NCBI RefSeq assembly: GCF_000612845.1
Contig: NZ_CCAT010000062.1
Location: 186,001-250,000, forward strand
DNA length: 64,000 nt
Source: Clostridium ihumii AP5
GTDB lineage: Bacteria > Bacillota > Clostridia > Clostridiales > Clostridiaceae
Direction of reading: 5' to 3'
How positions within the stretch are numbered: position 1 is the stretch's first letter; each line of letters opens with the position of its first letter. This document shows, piece after piece, positions 25,537 through 34,757 of the stretch. Below the pieces are notes generated by a model. The model made no database searches. It was given only the letters and a program-made list of their open reading frames with translations, and was not told the DNA's origin. The position numbers and the translations under genes were made by a program.

Positions 25537-26889
25537 ATGAGAGGTAATGATAAGTATTTAAAATTTACTAAAGAATCAATACCTAAATTAATAATACAAA
25601 TGGCTATTCCTTCGACTCTTGCTATGTTTGTAGGCATAGCTTATAGTCTTGTAGACACATATTTTGTATCTAAAATAAGTACTGATGCTATGGCAGCAGT
25701 AGGACTAGCATTTTCATTTATTAGTGTTATTCAAGCATTAGGACTTTTATTTGGACATGGATCTGGTAACTATATTTCTAGAATGGAAGGTGCAAAGAAT
25801 AGAAAAGAGTCATCTAAAATGGCAATAACAGGTCTTATAGTATCATTTTTTATTGGACTTGTAATTATGATACTAGGGAATGCATTCGTAATAGATTTAG
25901 TGTATTTTTTAGGTGCAACTAAAAAGTTAGAATTTTTAACAAGAGAATATCTGCAAATCTTATTAATAGGAACACCTTTTATGATAGCATCATTAACAAT
26001 GAATAATCAGTTTAGATTGCAAGGGAATGCAGGGCTAGGAGCAATAGCTATTATGCTAGGAGCAGTTAGCAATTGTATATTAGATCCAATAATGATTTTT
26101 GGATTAGATTTAGGTATTAAAGGAGCTGCATATGCAACCATAATTGGTGAAATAATAGGATTTTTAACATTAATTATAGCAAGTAGATTTAAAGATAGTG
26201 TAAGGTATAACATTAAAGATTTTTGTGTAAACAAAGTTATAATTAGAGAACTTTTTTCTGGTGGCATACCTAATTTTTTAAGAGAAATATTTATTGCATT
26301 TTCATTAGCTATACTAAATAATAAACTAAAAGCATATGGAGAATCTTATATAGCATCATTTACTATAGTAAATAGACTGATACTTGCTGGAACATATATT
26401 ATGGTAGGTGTTGGTCATGGATTTCAACCAATTTGTATATTTAATTATGGAGCTAATTTATATGAAAGAGTAAAAAAATCACTAAATTTTACATTAAGAT
26501 TTGCTGTTATATTTATGGTTTTTATTGAAGTAATATTTATTGTAAAAAGCCATGGACTAATAAGGATCTTCAGAAATGACAATAGTATTATTAACATTGG
26601 GTCTAAAATACTAAAAATACAATCATTTACGTTGCCTTTAATAGGATATACAACTATATCTGGAATGTTTTTGCAAGGTACTCATAAATTTAAAGAGGCA
26701 ACGATAATAACTACAGCTAGGCAAGGATTCATTTATATTCCAATGATTTTTATACTTCACTATATATTTGGATTAAATGGCATATTATATGCACAACCTG
26801 TATCAGATCTGATAACATTTATAATTGCAATTGTATTAGTTAAAAGAAGAAATTTAGAGTTAGTAAAAAATCAATGTTTAAAAGTATAA
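25537..26889 (+). CDS. MATE family multidrug/Na+ antiporter
   Basis: A 450-residue, 12-helix MATE exporter. Family signatures include MAIPSTLAMFVGIAYSLVDT at the start of the first bundle and the internally repeated second half beginning near 230 (LFSGGIPNFLREI). MATE proteins export cationic drugs or metabolites using Na+ or H+ gradients. The start codon comes 1 bp after the stop of the Rph-like gene, with GGAGGAG inside that gene, so the two are translationally coupled. This suggests the enzyme's substrate or product is exported, as in a resistance or secondary-metabolite pair. Confidence 0.9.
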   Translation: MRGNDKYLKFTKESIPKLIIQMAIPSTLAMFVGIAYSLVDTYFVSKISTDAMAAVGLAFSFISVIQALGLLFGHGSGNYISRMEGAKNRKESSKMAITGLIVSFFIGLVIMILGNAFVIDLVYFLGATKKLEFLTREYLQILLIGTPFMIASLTMNNQFRLQGNAGLGAIAIMLGAVSNCILDPIMIFGLDLGIKGAAYATIIGEIIGFLTLIIASRFKDSVRYNIKDFCVNKVIIRELFSGGIPNFLREIFIAFSLAILNNKLKAYGESYIASFTIVNRLILAGTYIMVGVGHGFQPICIFNYGANLYERVKKSLNFTLRFAVIFMVFIEVIFIVKSHGLIRIFRNDNSIINIGSKILKIQSFTLPLIGYTTISGMFLQGTHKFKEATIITTARQGFIYIPMIFILHYIFGLNGILYAQPVSDLITFIIAIVLVKRRNLELVKNQCLKV

Positions 26890-26895
26890 CTATTA

Positions 26896-26934
26896 AAAAT
26901 AACAAGGAAAAATATATTTTACCTTGTTATTTTA
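26896..26934. terminator. Bidirectional terminator between MATE and TIGR04076 genes
   Basis: AAAATAACAAGG (26896-26907) pairs perfectly with 26922-26933 around a 14-nt AT loop. Confidence 0.88.
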
Positions 26935-27183
26935 ATTTTCTAATGTTTCACCTTTTATAACAACTCGTCCATTATCAGGGCATCCCATTTCAAACTTCTT
27001 AGCTTTAGTATTACCATAGTCTAAAATTCCACCATTTAAAAGAGTATAAACATTAGGATATATACTATTCCATAGTTCATGGCAAATTGGAGGACATATA
27101 TCCTCTACAATAAAAGTATCTCCAGTTTTAAAATAGTTACATCTGCAGTTACTTTCTAAAATAGTTAATTTAACTTTAGGCAT
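26932..27183 (-). CDS. TIGR04076 family small cysteine-rich protein
   Basis: An 83-residue protein with the family pattern: an early Cys pair (NCRCNYFKTGD), then ICPPICHELWNSIYP, then the C-terminal CPDNGRVVIKGE. The conserved cysteines suggest metal binding. Its role is unknown; members occur in anaerobes, often near redox or energy-metabolism genes. Start at ATG after AGGAGGTG. It is divergent from the TVP38 gene and convergent with the MATE gene, so it is monocistronic. Confidence 0.8.
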   Translation of the reverse strand: MPKVKLTILESNCRCNYFKTGDTFIVEDICPPICHELWNSIYPNVYTLLNGGILDYGNTKAKKFEMGCPDNGRVVIKGETLEN

Positions 27184-27439
27184 TTAAAATACACCTCCTA
27201 AATATAAGAAAATTATAACATTATAAATTCATAATATAAAGAAATGATATATTGAAAGAAAATAGAGTGGAATATTAATAAGATGCTTTTTGCATTTTAA
27301 TTTTCTATAGATAAAAAAATACTATTAGTTTTTTATATTGGCAATTGCAATAGTATAATGATAAAATTATTATGAATATTAATGACAAATTTCGACTTTT
27401 GAAATTAAGTCTATAAATTTATAAAATAAGGAGTACGTT

Positions 27440-28159
27440 ATGAAAAAAACAACTAATAGAAAGAAAAGTTGGATTGGAAAGATAGTAATAATTTTATTAT
27501 TTTTAACTGTTATTTTAAGTTATTTATTTATACCAGTGGTAAAAAATTCAACTAATAACATATTTAAGATGTTTGCTACTGGTGATTTTACAGTAATTAA
27601 AGAGTTTGTAGAGTCTTATGGTGCATATGCAGCAGTTATATCGTTTTTATTAATGATTTTACAATCCATAGCTGCACCATTACCAGCATTTTTGATAACT
27701 TTTGCCAATGCAAATTTATTTGGATGGTGGAAAGGAGCATTACTTTCATGGACTAGTGCTATGGTGGGAGCAGCAATATGTTTTTATATAGCAAGAATAC
27801 TTGGTCGTGATGTTGCTGTTAAGTTAACAAGTAAAACTGGGCTTGACCAAATAGACGTGTTTTTTGAAAAGCATGGTAAGATGAGTATATTAATTGCAAG
27901 ATTATTGCCATTTATATCTTTTGATATAGTTAGTTATGCAGCTGGTCTTACATCAATGTCATTTGGGTCATTTTTAATTGCTACAGGGATTGGACAATTG
28001 CCAGCTACTATTATTTATTCTTATGTAGGTAGTATGTTAACTGGAGGAGCTAAGTTATTTGTAACAGGACTTTTAAGTTTATTTGCATTATCAGCATTAG
28101 TTATATTATTTAGACAAATATATGTAGAAAAACAGAAGAAAAAATCAACTTTAAAATAG
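27440..28159 (+). CDS. TVP38/TMEM64 family (DedA superfamily) membrane protein
   Basis: A 239-residue integral membrane protein. A TM anchor at about 12-32 is followed by the SNARE-associated/VTT domain: LQSIAAPLPAFLITFANANLFGWW, MVGAAICFYIARILGR, and the re-entrant ARLLPFISFDIVSYAAGLTSM. DedA-superfamily proteins include lipid scramblases and undecaprenyl-phosphate or metal-related transporters; the specific substrate is unknown. Start at ATG after AAGGAG. Two downstream same-strand genes (lipoprotein, small membrane protein) may share its transcript. Confidence 0.88.
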   Translation: MKKTTNRKKSWIGKIVIILLFLTVILSYLFIPVVKNSTNNIFKMFATGDFTVIKEFVESYGAYAAVISFLLMILQSIAAPLPAFLITFANANLFGWWKGALLSWTSAMVGAAICFYIARILGRDVAVKLTSKTGLDQIDVFFEKHGKMSILIARLLPFISFDIVSYAAGLTSMSFGSFLIATGIGQLPATIIYSYVGSMLTGGAKLFVTGLLSLFALSALVILFRQIYVEKQKKKSTLK

Positions 28160-28201
28160 AAAAGTGTGTATTTAGAAATATAAGAGAAAAGGGAGAAAAA
28201 A

Positions 28202-28864
28202 ATGAAATCAAGAAAAATTTTATCAGGTTTAATAGCCACAACTTTTGCATTATCACTTGTAGCTTGTGGCAATTCTTCAAGAAAAACTTCAACAGAAGAT
28301 ACTAATGCTAAAACATTAGTAATTAATAAAAATACTAAAGAAATAAAGATGTTATGTGAAGTTAATGGAAAGTACTTTACAGAGTCTACTCGTCATGGAA
28401 TTGTTTTTAAAGATGGATCAAATGGAGAAAAGTCAGTTCTTCGAGGACTAGCAGATGAAAAAAATTTTTACGATGCATTAATTGAACTTGGAGCTAAAGC
28501 TGGAAACAATTTAACGGCAGAAGATATGAAGGCTAAAAAAGATAATGGAAAATCTGTTGAAGGAGATAAGTTAGAGGCTGTAGTAACTTGGGAAGGGCAA
28601 GAAAAAGAAATTCCTTTTGAAGATATTATAAAAGCTAGTGAAGAAAGACCTATGGATTTAAGATTTGGTGGCAATATAGAAAGTGCTAAAAAAAATAATA
28701 CTGGTTGTGTTCTTTGTTTAGATAGTTGTGCAACAGGTATAACAAGTGATGCTTCCTATCCAACAGGAACAACTCAAAATAATGTTGTTAAATTTTATGG
28801 TGATGAAGAAGTATTACCTGAAGATGGAACAGTCGTAACGGTTACGTTTAGAACTATAAAATAA
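28202..28864 (+). CDS. Lipoprotein with YdjY-like domain
   Basis: A 220-residue lipoprotein. The signal peptide ends in the lipobox LVAC with Cys22 as the lipidated residue. The mature part (about 45-215) resembles the YdjY domain (VINKNTKEIKMLCEVNGKYF and YDALIELGAKAGNNL), found in periplasmic or ferredoxin-associated redox proteins. A CxxC-like pair, GCVLCLDSC, near residues 179-185 may bind metal or form a disulfide. It lies 42 bp after the TVP38 gene. Start at ATG after AAGGGAG. Confidence 0.7.
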   Translation: MKSRKILSGLIATTFALSLVACGNSSRKTSTEDTNAKTLVINKNTKEIKMLCEVNGKYFTESTRHGIVFKDGSNGEKSVLRGLADEKNFYDALIELGAKAGNNLTAEDMKAKKDNGKSVEGDKLEAVVTWEGQEKEIPFEDIIKASEERPMDLRFGGNIESAKKNNTGCVLCLDSCATGITSDASYPTGTTQNNVVKFYGDEEVLPEDGTVVTVTFRTIK

Positions 28865-28883
28865 GTAAATTTAAAGGTGTTTT

Positions 28884-29285
28884 ATGAAGTATTTAAGTAG
28901 TGTATATAACAGTTTTATATGGTCTATGATTATTGCAATTAGCAGTTTTAAAATTGAATGGTTAGAAATGAGAGTAAACATAGGATATATTTTTTTTATA
29001 TCATTAATAATTTTATCAATAAGTACAGTGATAGCGGTAAAAAAAGAAAAAATTAAATTTAATAAGATATTTACAAGTTTAAATTTAGTTATATGTTCTA
29101 TATATGGTATTACACTTTATGGATTTAATAGGATTAAAATAGTACCAGCATCTATTATTAGAGAAGGAATTCATAAAAATAAACTTTCTTTTTCTAGTAT
29201 AAATACAATTTTATTACTTATAATAATTATAGGGTTGTTTATGATTGTTATCTTAGATAAAATGAATAAGAAAAAAACTAATTAA
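28884..29285 (+). CDS. Hypothetical membrane protein (133 aa, about four TM)
   Basis: A 133-residue hydrophobic protein with segments at about 8-22, 33-52, 62-80 and 108-126, and a basic C-terminal tail. No family is recognised. It starts 19 bp after the YdjY-like lipoprotein stop, after AAAGGTG, and is the last gene before a terminator, so it probably acts with the lipoprotein. Confidence 0.6.
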   Translation: MKYLSSVYNSFIWSMIIAISSFKIEWLEMRVNIGYIFFISLIILSISTVIAVKKEKIKFNKIFTSLNLVICSIYGITLYGFNRIKIVPASIIREGIHKNKLSFSSINTILLLIIIIGLFMIVILDKMNKKKTN

Positions 29286-29304
29286 TTTAGTAAATAAAAT
29301 AATG

Positions 29305-29350
29305 AAAATGGTTCAAAAAGTGTACAAGCTTTATTTTGAGCCATTTTTAA
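29305..29350 (+). terminator. Intrinsic terminator
   Basis: AAAATGGTTCAAAA (29305-29318) pairs with 29334-29347 with one G-T pair and ends in five T. Confidence 0.88.
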
Positions 29351-29996
29351 ATTTAAAAAACAAAAAATATTAAATCATATTTAAGGTATTTAATTAGCAA
29401 TACAAATAAACGACAAATATATTCAAAAATATATTTTAAAATGCATTTTTATTAAAATTAACAGGATATTTATTAAAAAATTTACAACATATACTATTTT
29501 AAGCTATAAATAGTATTGATTTTACGTTTAAATAGTATATAATTAAAAGTAAGTATTTGTTTTAGATAAATTTGTGAATTATATTGGCATTCTTTTTATT
29601 AAGTTATTTGCAAAAGCTATAATAAAAGGGATGTTTTTATTATTTGACTTTCATATAAAAATTCTAATTTAATTATAAATACACATAAATGCAAATCTAT
29701 TAATTAATAATTTATCAAGTAAAAATCAAATTAAGTATATAATCTTGTTTGAAAAGCCTCCATACATAAAATTATAAATTTATATATAAATAAGTTTTAT
29801 TTTTTCATAACAATTTGAATAATAAGTTCAATATAGATTGATATGAAAAATTCAATATACAAAGCTCTAATTTAAATTTTCTCAAAAGGTTCATAATTAT
29901 ATAAATTGTAATTATGGAACCATATAGTGAATATATGATGAAGTTAATATATCGTATTTAACTTCTTAGTTTGATGATAGAGAGGAATGATTAAGT
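29351..29996 (+). other. 650-bp AT-rich intergenic region with two small hairpins near the next gene
   Basis: No convincing ORF in any frame. Near its end there is an imperfect repeat GGTTCATAATTA/TAATTATGGAACC (about 29889-29925) and a hairpin GAAGTTAA/TTAACTTC (about 29940-29965) 30 nt before the TTG of the DptF-like gene. The leader may therefore be structured. Confidence 0.45.
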
Positions 29997-32147
29997 TTGG
30001 AAAAAGATGTTTTTAACTACTTAGGAAAAAATTATAGATATTTAAATAGATATATAAGTGAAATTAATAAAACGGTAATTATTTCACCACAAAATTCAAT
30101 GATTAAAGGCAAGTTATATATTGAGAATTTGACAAAGGAATTATGCAATTTGGAAAATTATGGACTTATGAGTAAAGTTACACAAGAAGAAAGATTAGCT
30201 AAGCTTTATGAAGATAAAATTATAAATGAAGATATAAATAGTCTATTTAAATCAATTAATAATACAATAGTAAACTCTAATATTAAAGGTGATTTAGAAG
30301 AATCATTAAATATGCATAAGAAAATATATGAAATTACTGCTTGGTTTATTTATAAATATATAGATTCTAAATTTGAAGAGGTTCCATATAAGGTACCCAA
30401 AAAAGCTTTAGTTAATGTTAAAGAAGAAGATTTAGAATCAATAAATAAAATAATAAATAAAGTGGAAAATTCAATAGTTGAAAGTAATGTAAATGATAAT
30501 GAAATTATTAAAAATGAGGTGCATGTGTCTCACGATAGTAATGAAATAAAGAAGGATATCAAATATGAGTTGCTAATTGAAAGTATACTAAATAATAATG
30601 TAGATAAAAAGTGTCTAATTCAGGAACTTTTAAGATTAAAAAAATCTTCAAATGAAATAGTAGAAGGAAATAATGAATTTACACCTTTTAAGAAATATAT
30701 GCATATAGAAAGAGCAATTCAAAGGGATTTAGAAGAGGTAATTTTAAAAGCTGAAAAATCAAAAAAAGCACAATTAATTTTACTTTGTGGAAATGTTGGA
30801 GATGGCAAATCTCATATAATATCTTATTTTAATAATAAATATTCTGATATTATGGAAAATTTTAAAATTTATAATGTTAATAAAGAAAATCTATCAAAGA
30901 ATATAAGTGCAGTAGATAATCTAACTAAAGCTTTACATAACTTCAATGATGATAAAATTAATAAAAGCAATGATAAGGTTATAATAACACTTAATATAGA
31001 GACATTAGAGAAATTTATAAAATCTGAAAATGTGGAGAAGTTTTCTATTTTAAATAAATATATTGAAGATAATAAAATTTTAAAAACTAGTAGAAATATC
31101 AATAATTTTGATGAAGATAGTTTTTTAAAATTTATAAATTTTAGTGATTATCATATGTTTACATTGAAAAATGGAAAAGTTGAACCTAATTATATAGAAC
31201 TTTTAATAAATAAAATTACTGATTCGTCAGAATATAATATTTTTTATGATTCATATAAAAAAAATTGTATTGAATGTAAAAATTCAAAATGTTGTCCTAT
31301 TAAAGGAAACTATGAATTATTAAGTAATGAAAATGTAAAAAAATCAATAGCACAATTATTAGTTCAATGTAGTATAGAGAATACAATAGAAATTTCAACT
31401 AGGGAACTATTAAATTTTATTTATGAACTATTAGTGCCAGACTTATCTGTGGATAGTGATTCAGAATTATTCAAAAAAACTATTCATAAACTTAATAATT
31501 TAGATTATATAAATGCACTTTTACCTAATAAAATTTTTAGTAATAAGGAAAACTCTTTTATATTTGAGGCTTTAAATAAATTAGATCCTACAAATATCAG
31601 CACTTTAGAAATAGAGGATATAAAAGAGGATTTTGAGAATTCTATTGATGTATTTGATTATTTTAAAAAACTTTTAGATTATCCTAATGGATATATGGAT
31701 AAAATTTATAAAATAGATTTTGAAAAATCAAAGTATAGAAAAATAAGAGCTGAACTTTTAAAATTCTTTATAAGAAGTTATTATTTTTGTGGCAAAGGAG
31801 ATATGCTTTATTTAAAAGATTATGATTATGAAAATTATATGAAGAATGTATATCTATGGAACAAAGGTGAGGTAAAAGAGCTTAAGCCTTTATATATTAA
31901 CATGATGAATGGACTAATGAAGTTAAATGATAAAAATCAAGGGAAAATTCATGAAACTATTAATATAAAAGGTAATATAACCAATATACCTATGAATAGT
32001 AAAAATAACCTTGAAAAATTTAATACAACATTAGAATTAAAATATGATGTAAATGAAGCGAATAGTGCATATAAAGTAGATATCGATTTTCCACTATACA
32101 AAACATTAACACAAACAATTAATAGAAATGAAGAAAATAATAAATAA
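29997..32147 (+). CDS. Orphan DptF-like ATPase with N-terminal DUF4145-like domain
   Basis: A 716-residue protein. Residues 10-125 form a helical domain resembling DUF4145. After a charged linker (about 140-225), residues 228-716 resemble DptF, the ATPase of phosphorothioation-dependent restriction: Walker A GNVGDGKS (265-272), the following IYNVNKENLSKN (hNDATES-like position), VIITLNIETLEKF, and a cysteine knuckle at 424, 427, 432 and 433. In known systems dptF is clustered with dptG, dptH and dndBCDE; none of these is present here. The start is TTG with GAGAGG 11 nt upstream. It is flanked by terminators, so it acts alone or with distant partners. Confidence 0.65.
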   Translation: MEKDVFNYLGKNYRYLNRYISEINKTVIISPQNSMIKGKLYIENLTKELCNLENYGLMSKVTQEERLAKLYEDKIINEDINSLFKSINNTIVNSNIKGDLEESLNMHKKIYEITAWFIYKYIDSKFEEVPYKVPKKALVNVKEEDLESINKIINKVENSIVESNVNDNEIIKNEVHVSHDSNEIKKDIKYELLIESILNNNVDKKCLIQELLRLKKSSNEIVEGNNEFTPFKKYMHIERAIQRDLEEVILKAEKSKKAQLILLCGNVGDGKSHIISYFNNKYSDIMENFKIYNVNKENLSKNISAVDNLTKALHNFNDDKINKSNDKVIITLNIETLEKFIKSENVEKFSILNKYIEDNKILKTSRNINNFDEDSFLKFINFSDYHMFTLKNGKVEPNYIELLINKITDSSEYNIFYDSYKKNCIECKNSKCCPIKGNYELLSNENVKKSIAQLLVQCSIENTIEISTRELLNFIYELLVPDLSVDSDSELFKKTIHKLNNLDYINALLPNKIFSNKENSFIFEALNKLDPTNISTLEIEDIKEDFENSIDVFDYFKKLLDYPNGYMDKIYKIDFEKSKYRKIRAELLKFFIRSYYFCGKGDMLYLKDYDYENYMKNVYLWNKGEVKELKPLYINMMNGLMKLNDKNQGKIHETINIKGNITNIPMNSKNNLEKFNTTLELKYDVNEANSAYKVDIDFPLYKTLTQTINRNEENNK

Positions 32148-32160
32148 AATTTAAAATAGA

Positions 32161-32195
32161 AATGCTTGCTCTCATATGCAAGTATTTTTATTTTT
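32161..32195 (+). terminator. Intrinsic terminator
   Basis: AATGCTTGC with GCAAGTATT (one G-T pair) around an 8-nt loop, then a T-rich tail. Confidence 0.82.
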
Positions 32196-32382
32196 TATAT
32201 AGAAAATTATGGCCTTATAAAATAATCAAAAAATTCAAAAGGTCATTATTTTACATAGATAACATATGTTTTTATAAAAAATATAGTAGTATATCCTATA
32301 TAAATAATTAAATAACATAAAAATACTTAAATATGTATTATAATGTATTTAGAATAAGTTTAGTCATATGGAGGTGATATTT

Positions 32383-32901
32383 ATGAAAAAAAATACTAAT
32401 AAAACTAAAAGAATTGTTTTAAGTGCTATGTTAATAGCTATTGGAATAGTTGGATCTACTTTATTTATACCATTCGTAGGTGGTAAAATATTTTTTATGC
32501 AACATTTTTTAAATGTTATTGGAGCGGTTTTACTAGGCCCTCTATATACAGTAATTAATGCGTTTTGCATATCATTAATAAGAAATATTATGGGAACAGG
32601 TTCTCTTTTAGCCTTTCCAGGTAGTATGATAGGTGCGTTTTTAAGTGCAATTATTTATAAAAGAATTAATAAATATTATTGTGCAGTTATAGGTGAAATT
32701 ATAGGAACAGGTATTATAGGGGCGATGGCATGTTATCCAATAGCTTCAGTATTACTTGGAAAAGAAGCTGCAATATTTACATATGTAATGCCATTTTTAC
32801 TTAGTTCAATTAGTGGTTCAATTTTGGCACTTATAGTGCTTAAAGTACCTATATTTGAAAAAGTAATAAAAAAACAAAAAATTGAAATTAAATCAATGTA
32901 G
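32383..32901 (+). CDS. thiW: ThiW, energy-coupling factor S component for a thiamine precursor
   Basis: A 172-residue membrane protein with five or six helices. Family hallmarks are FVGGKIFFMQHFLNVIGAVL, ISLIRNIMGTGSLLAFPGSM, and GEIIGTGIIGAMACYPIA. ThiW is the substrate-binding S component of a group II ECF transporter, predicted to import the thiazole moiety of thiamine. The ECF ATPases and T component must be encoded elsewhere. No TPP riboswitch is visible upstream, unlike many thi genes. Start at the ATG after GGAGGTGAT; an upstream ATG lies before that site. Confidence 0.88.
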   Translation: MKKNTNKTKRIVLSAMLIAIGIVGSTLFIPFVGGKIFFMQHFLNVIGAVLLGPLYTVINAFCISLIRNIMGTGSLLAFPGSMIGAFLSAIIYKRINKYYCAVIGEIIGTGIIGAMACYPIASVLLGKEAAIFTYVMPFLLSSISGSILALIVLKVPIFEKVIKKQKIEIKSM

Positions 32902-32937
32902 ATTAATTCTAAAAACTTAAATTAAGGAGGATGAATT

Positions 32938-34038
32938 TTGAATAAGAAGAAATATAGTACGGTGATGCCTATAGTAATTATAACTATTATGAGCTTTTTC
33001 ATAGGTGCATACACTGGTAAGTTACTTAAAGTAAAAGATATTTCACCTTTTATTTTATTCCCAGTTGTAATTGTAAGTATTTTTATATCGTTATTTATAC
33101 AAGTAATAATTCATGAAATAGGACATGCGATACTTGGAATCATAGCAGGATATGAATTTAAAGAAATTAAAATTTTAAACTTTAAGATTTTTAAAAAAGA
33201 TGGAAAGTTAAAATTTGAGAAGAATAATGAATTAAAAGGTTCTGCATATGGTGGACAAACCGTATTAAATATAACAAAAGATAATTTTGAAAAGACAAAG
33301 ATGATAAAACTACTTGTAGGTGGTGGATTATTTAATGTAATATTTTCAATAATTACTTTTGTTATAGCTATGTTTGTAGAAAATCAATATATAAAAATTT
33401 TTTGTTCCATAAATGTTATCATTGGTATTTATCTGTTTATTATGAATCTAATGATATTCAAATCTAAATATCTTATAAATGATGGATATTGGATATATTC
33501 TTTGATTAAGGATACTAATGGTGTAAGTTTATTGGAAATAGATGTTGTAAGTGATGATTTAGAACCAAAAGATTTTGACAAAAATTATTTATATAATGAT
33601 AAAATTGATGGTGTTTCAGAATATTGTAATGTTGCTATGGATTATTATAGATATTTAAATAATTTAGATTTAGGGGATATAGATAGTGCCAAGAAAAGTA
33701 TTGAAAATGTCATAAGTTTTGATAAGAAATATGATATAACACCATTAGTAGGAAATATGTTTACTTTTACTCATGATATTTTCTATTATTACTTAATTAT
33801 AGAAAAAGATTTAGAGAAAGCTAAAACCTACTATAATGTTAACAAAAATATGATAAAAAGTAGTGATGCAATTACAAAAGCAAGAGCTTTGGTATCATAT
33901 GAATTACTAATTGAAAATGATAAAGAAGCTGCTATGAGCATATATGAATCAGAAATGAAAAGAATAGAAGACAGGAAAGAGCAAGGAATGATAAGATTTG
34001 AAAAGAAAACTATAGAAAGCTTGTTAAATCTTTATTAA
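32938..34038 (+). CDS. M50-like (site-2 protease type) membrane metalloprotease with helical C-terminal region
   Basis: A 366-residue protein. The N-terminal half has about five TM segments and the zinc motif HEIGH (59-63) in QVIIHEIGHAILG. The usual second motif of S2P proteins is represented by the NDGYW-like sequence near residue 181 (NDGYWIYSLIK). Residues 210-366 are soluble and helical (TPR-like pairs). The substrate is unknown. The start is TTG, 7 nt after AAGGAGG; the ATG within that spacing is immediately out of frame. It lies 36 bp after thiW and ends at a terminator, so the two may be co-transcribed. Confidence 0.8.
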   Translation: MNKKKYSTVMPIVIITIMSFFIGAYTGKLLKVKDISPFILFPVVIVSIFISLFIQVIIHEIGHAILGIIAGYEFKEIKILNFKIFKKDGKLKFEKNNELKGSAYGGQTVLNITKDNFEKTKMIKLLVGGGLFNVIFSIITFVIAMFVENQYIKIFCSINVIIGIYLFIMNLMIFKSKYLINDGYWIYSLIKDTNGVSLLEIDVVSDDLEPKDFDKNYLYNDKIDGVSEYCNVAMDYYRYLNNLDLGDIDSAKKSIENVISFDKKYDITPLVGNMFTFTHDIFYYYLIIEKDLEKAKTYYNVNKNMIKSSDAITKARALVSYELLIENDKEAAMSIYESEMKRIEDRKEQGMIRFEKKTIESLLNLY

Positions 34039-34051
34039 ATCAATTTACAAT

Positions 34052-34090
34052 AAAAGTGTTTAAGTTAGTTTGCAATTTAAACACTTTTTT
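34052..34090 (+). terminator. Intrinsic terminator
   Basis: AAAAGTGTTTAA (34052-34063) pairs with TTAAACACTTTT, followed by TT. Confidence 0.88.
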
Positions 34091-34308
34091 ATGTTTTATT
34101 TCACTAACTTTTCATTCTTACTTCTTACTTTGTTCATAATATAAAAATAGAATAATATTTAAGCTTAGGAATATCATTTGATAAAGATGCTATTTGAACT
34201 TGGAACCCTATAGATGGGTTATCATAAAGGAAATTTAGTTAGAAAATTTAAAATTATTAATTTAAATAGTAACCATTAAAAATTTTTATAAAAAAGTTAG
34301 TAGAATTT

Positions 34309-34338
34309 TTGTCAATTAACTGAAAATTGATGTATAAT
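34309..34338 (+). promoter_or_regulatory. Candidate SigA promoter for the small membrane protein gene
   Basis: TTGTCA, an 18-nt spacer and TATAAT. It leaves a leader of about 155 nt before 34501, containing a small hairpin (CCTTA...TAAGG near 34384-34403) flanked by ACTTAT...ATAAGT. No known riboswitch is recognised. The sequence 34091-34308 shows only a short AACCC/GGGTT hairpin near 34205. Confidence 0.5.
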
Positions 34339-34500
34339 ATAAGTATACTAATAAATAATATAAAATTTAAAACTTATGTAAACCTTAAAATATAATGTAA
34401 GGACATATTTATTATAAATTTATAAGTCATATTTAAAGATAAATAAGTTTAGAAAAAACATTTTGAAAGCTAAATTTATTTATGAAAGGGTGATTAGATT

Positions 34501-34671
34501 ATGAATTCTACAAAAAAAGATCTTATAATATCATTTATTATATGGATACTTATAGTAATAACACTACCAAGTGAGGCTACAAATAAATTTTTATTATATT
34601 CAATAGTAGCTGGACTTACATGTTTAGTAACTTTAAAGTTTCAAAGATTTATGAGTTTAAGAAGATCTTAA
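34501..34671 (+). CDS. Small two-TM membrane protein (56 aa)
   Basis: A 56-residue ORF starting at ATG after AAAGGGTGATT. Two hydrophobic helices are separated by a short polar loop (LIISFIIWILIVITL, then FLLYSIVAGLTCLVTL), with a basic C-terminus FQRFMSLRRS. A good ribosome binding site and a promoter upstream support expression. The function is unknown; it precedes the MerR-methyltransferase gene but that gene has its own promoter. Confidence 0.6.
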   Translation: MNSTKKDLIISFIIWILIVITLPSEATNKFLLYSIVAGLTCLVTLKFQRFMSLRRS

Positions 34672-34705
34672 AATTAGAATCACTTTAAAAAGTTTAAAAT
34701 ATTTG

Positions 34706-34736
34706 TTGACTCTGACCTAAGGTGTTAGATTATTAT
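34706..34736 (+). promoter_or_regulatory. MerR-type promoter with 19-bp spacer and dyad operator
   Basis: TTGACT (34706-34711) and TATTAT (34731-34736) are separated by 19 bp, the long spacing characteristic of MerR-activated promoters. The spacer holds the dyad CTGACCT-A-AGGTGTTAG. This predicts autoactivation of the downstream MerR-methyltransferase gene. Confidence 0.75.
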
Positions 34737-34757
34737 AATTTTTGAGGGGGTGATTTC

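Noticed and set aside
32196-32382. TPP riboswitch before thiW
   Set aside because: No CTGAGA or ACCTGATCTGG-like THI-box elements could be found; only AT-rich sequence is present.
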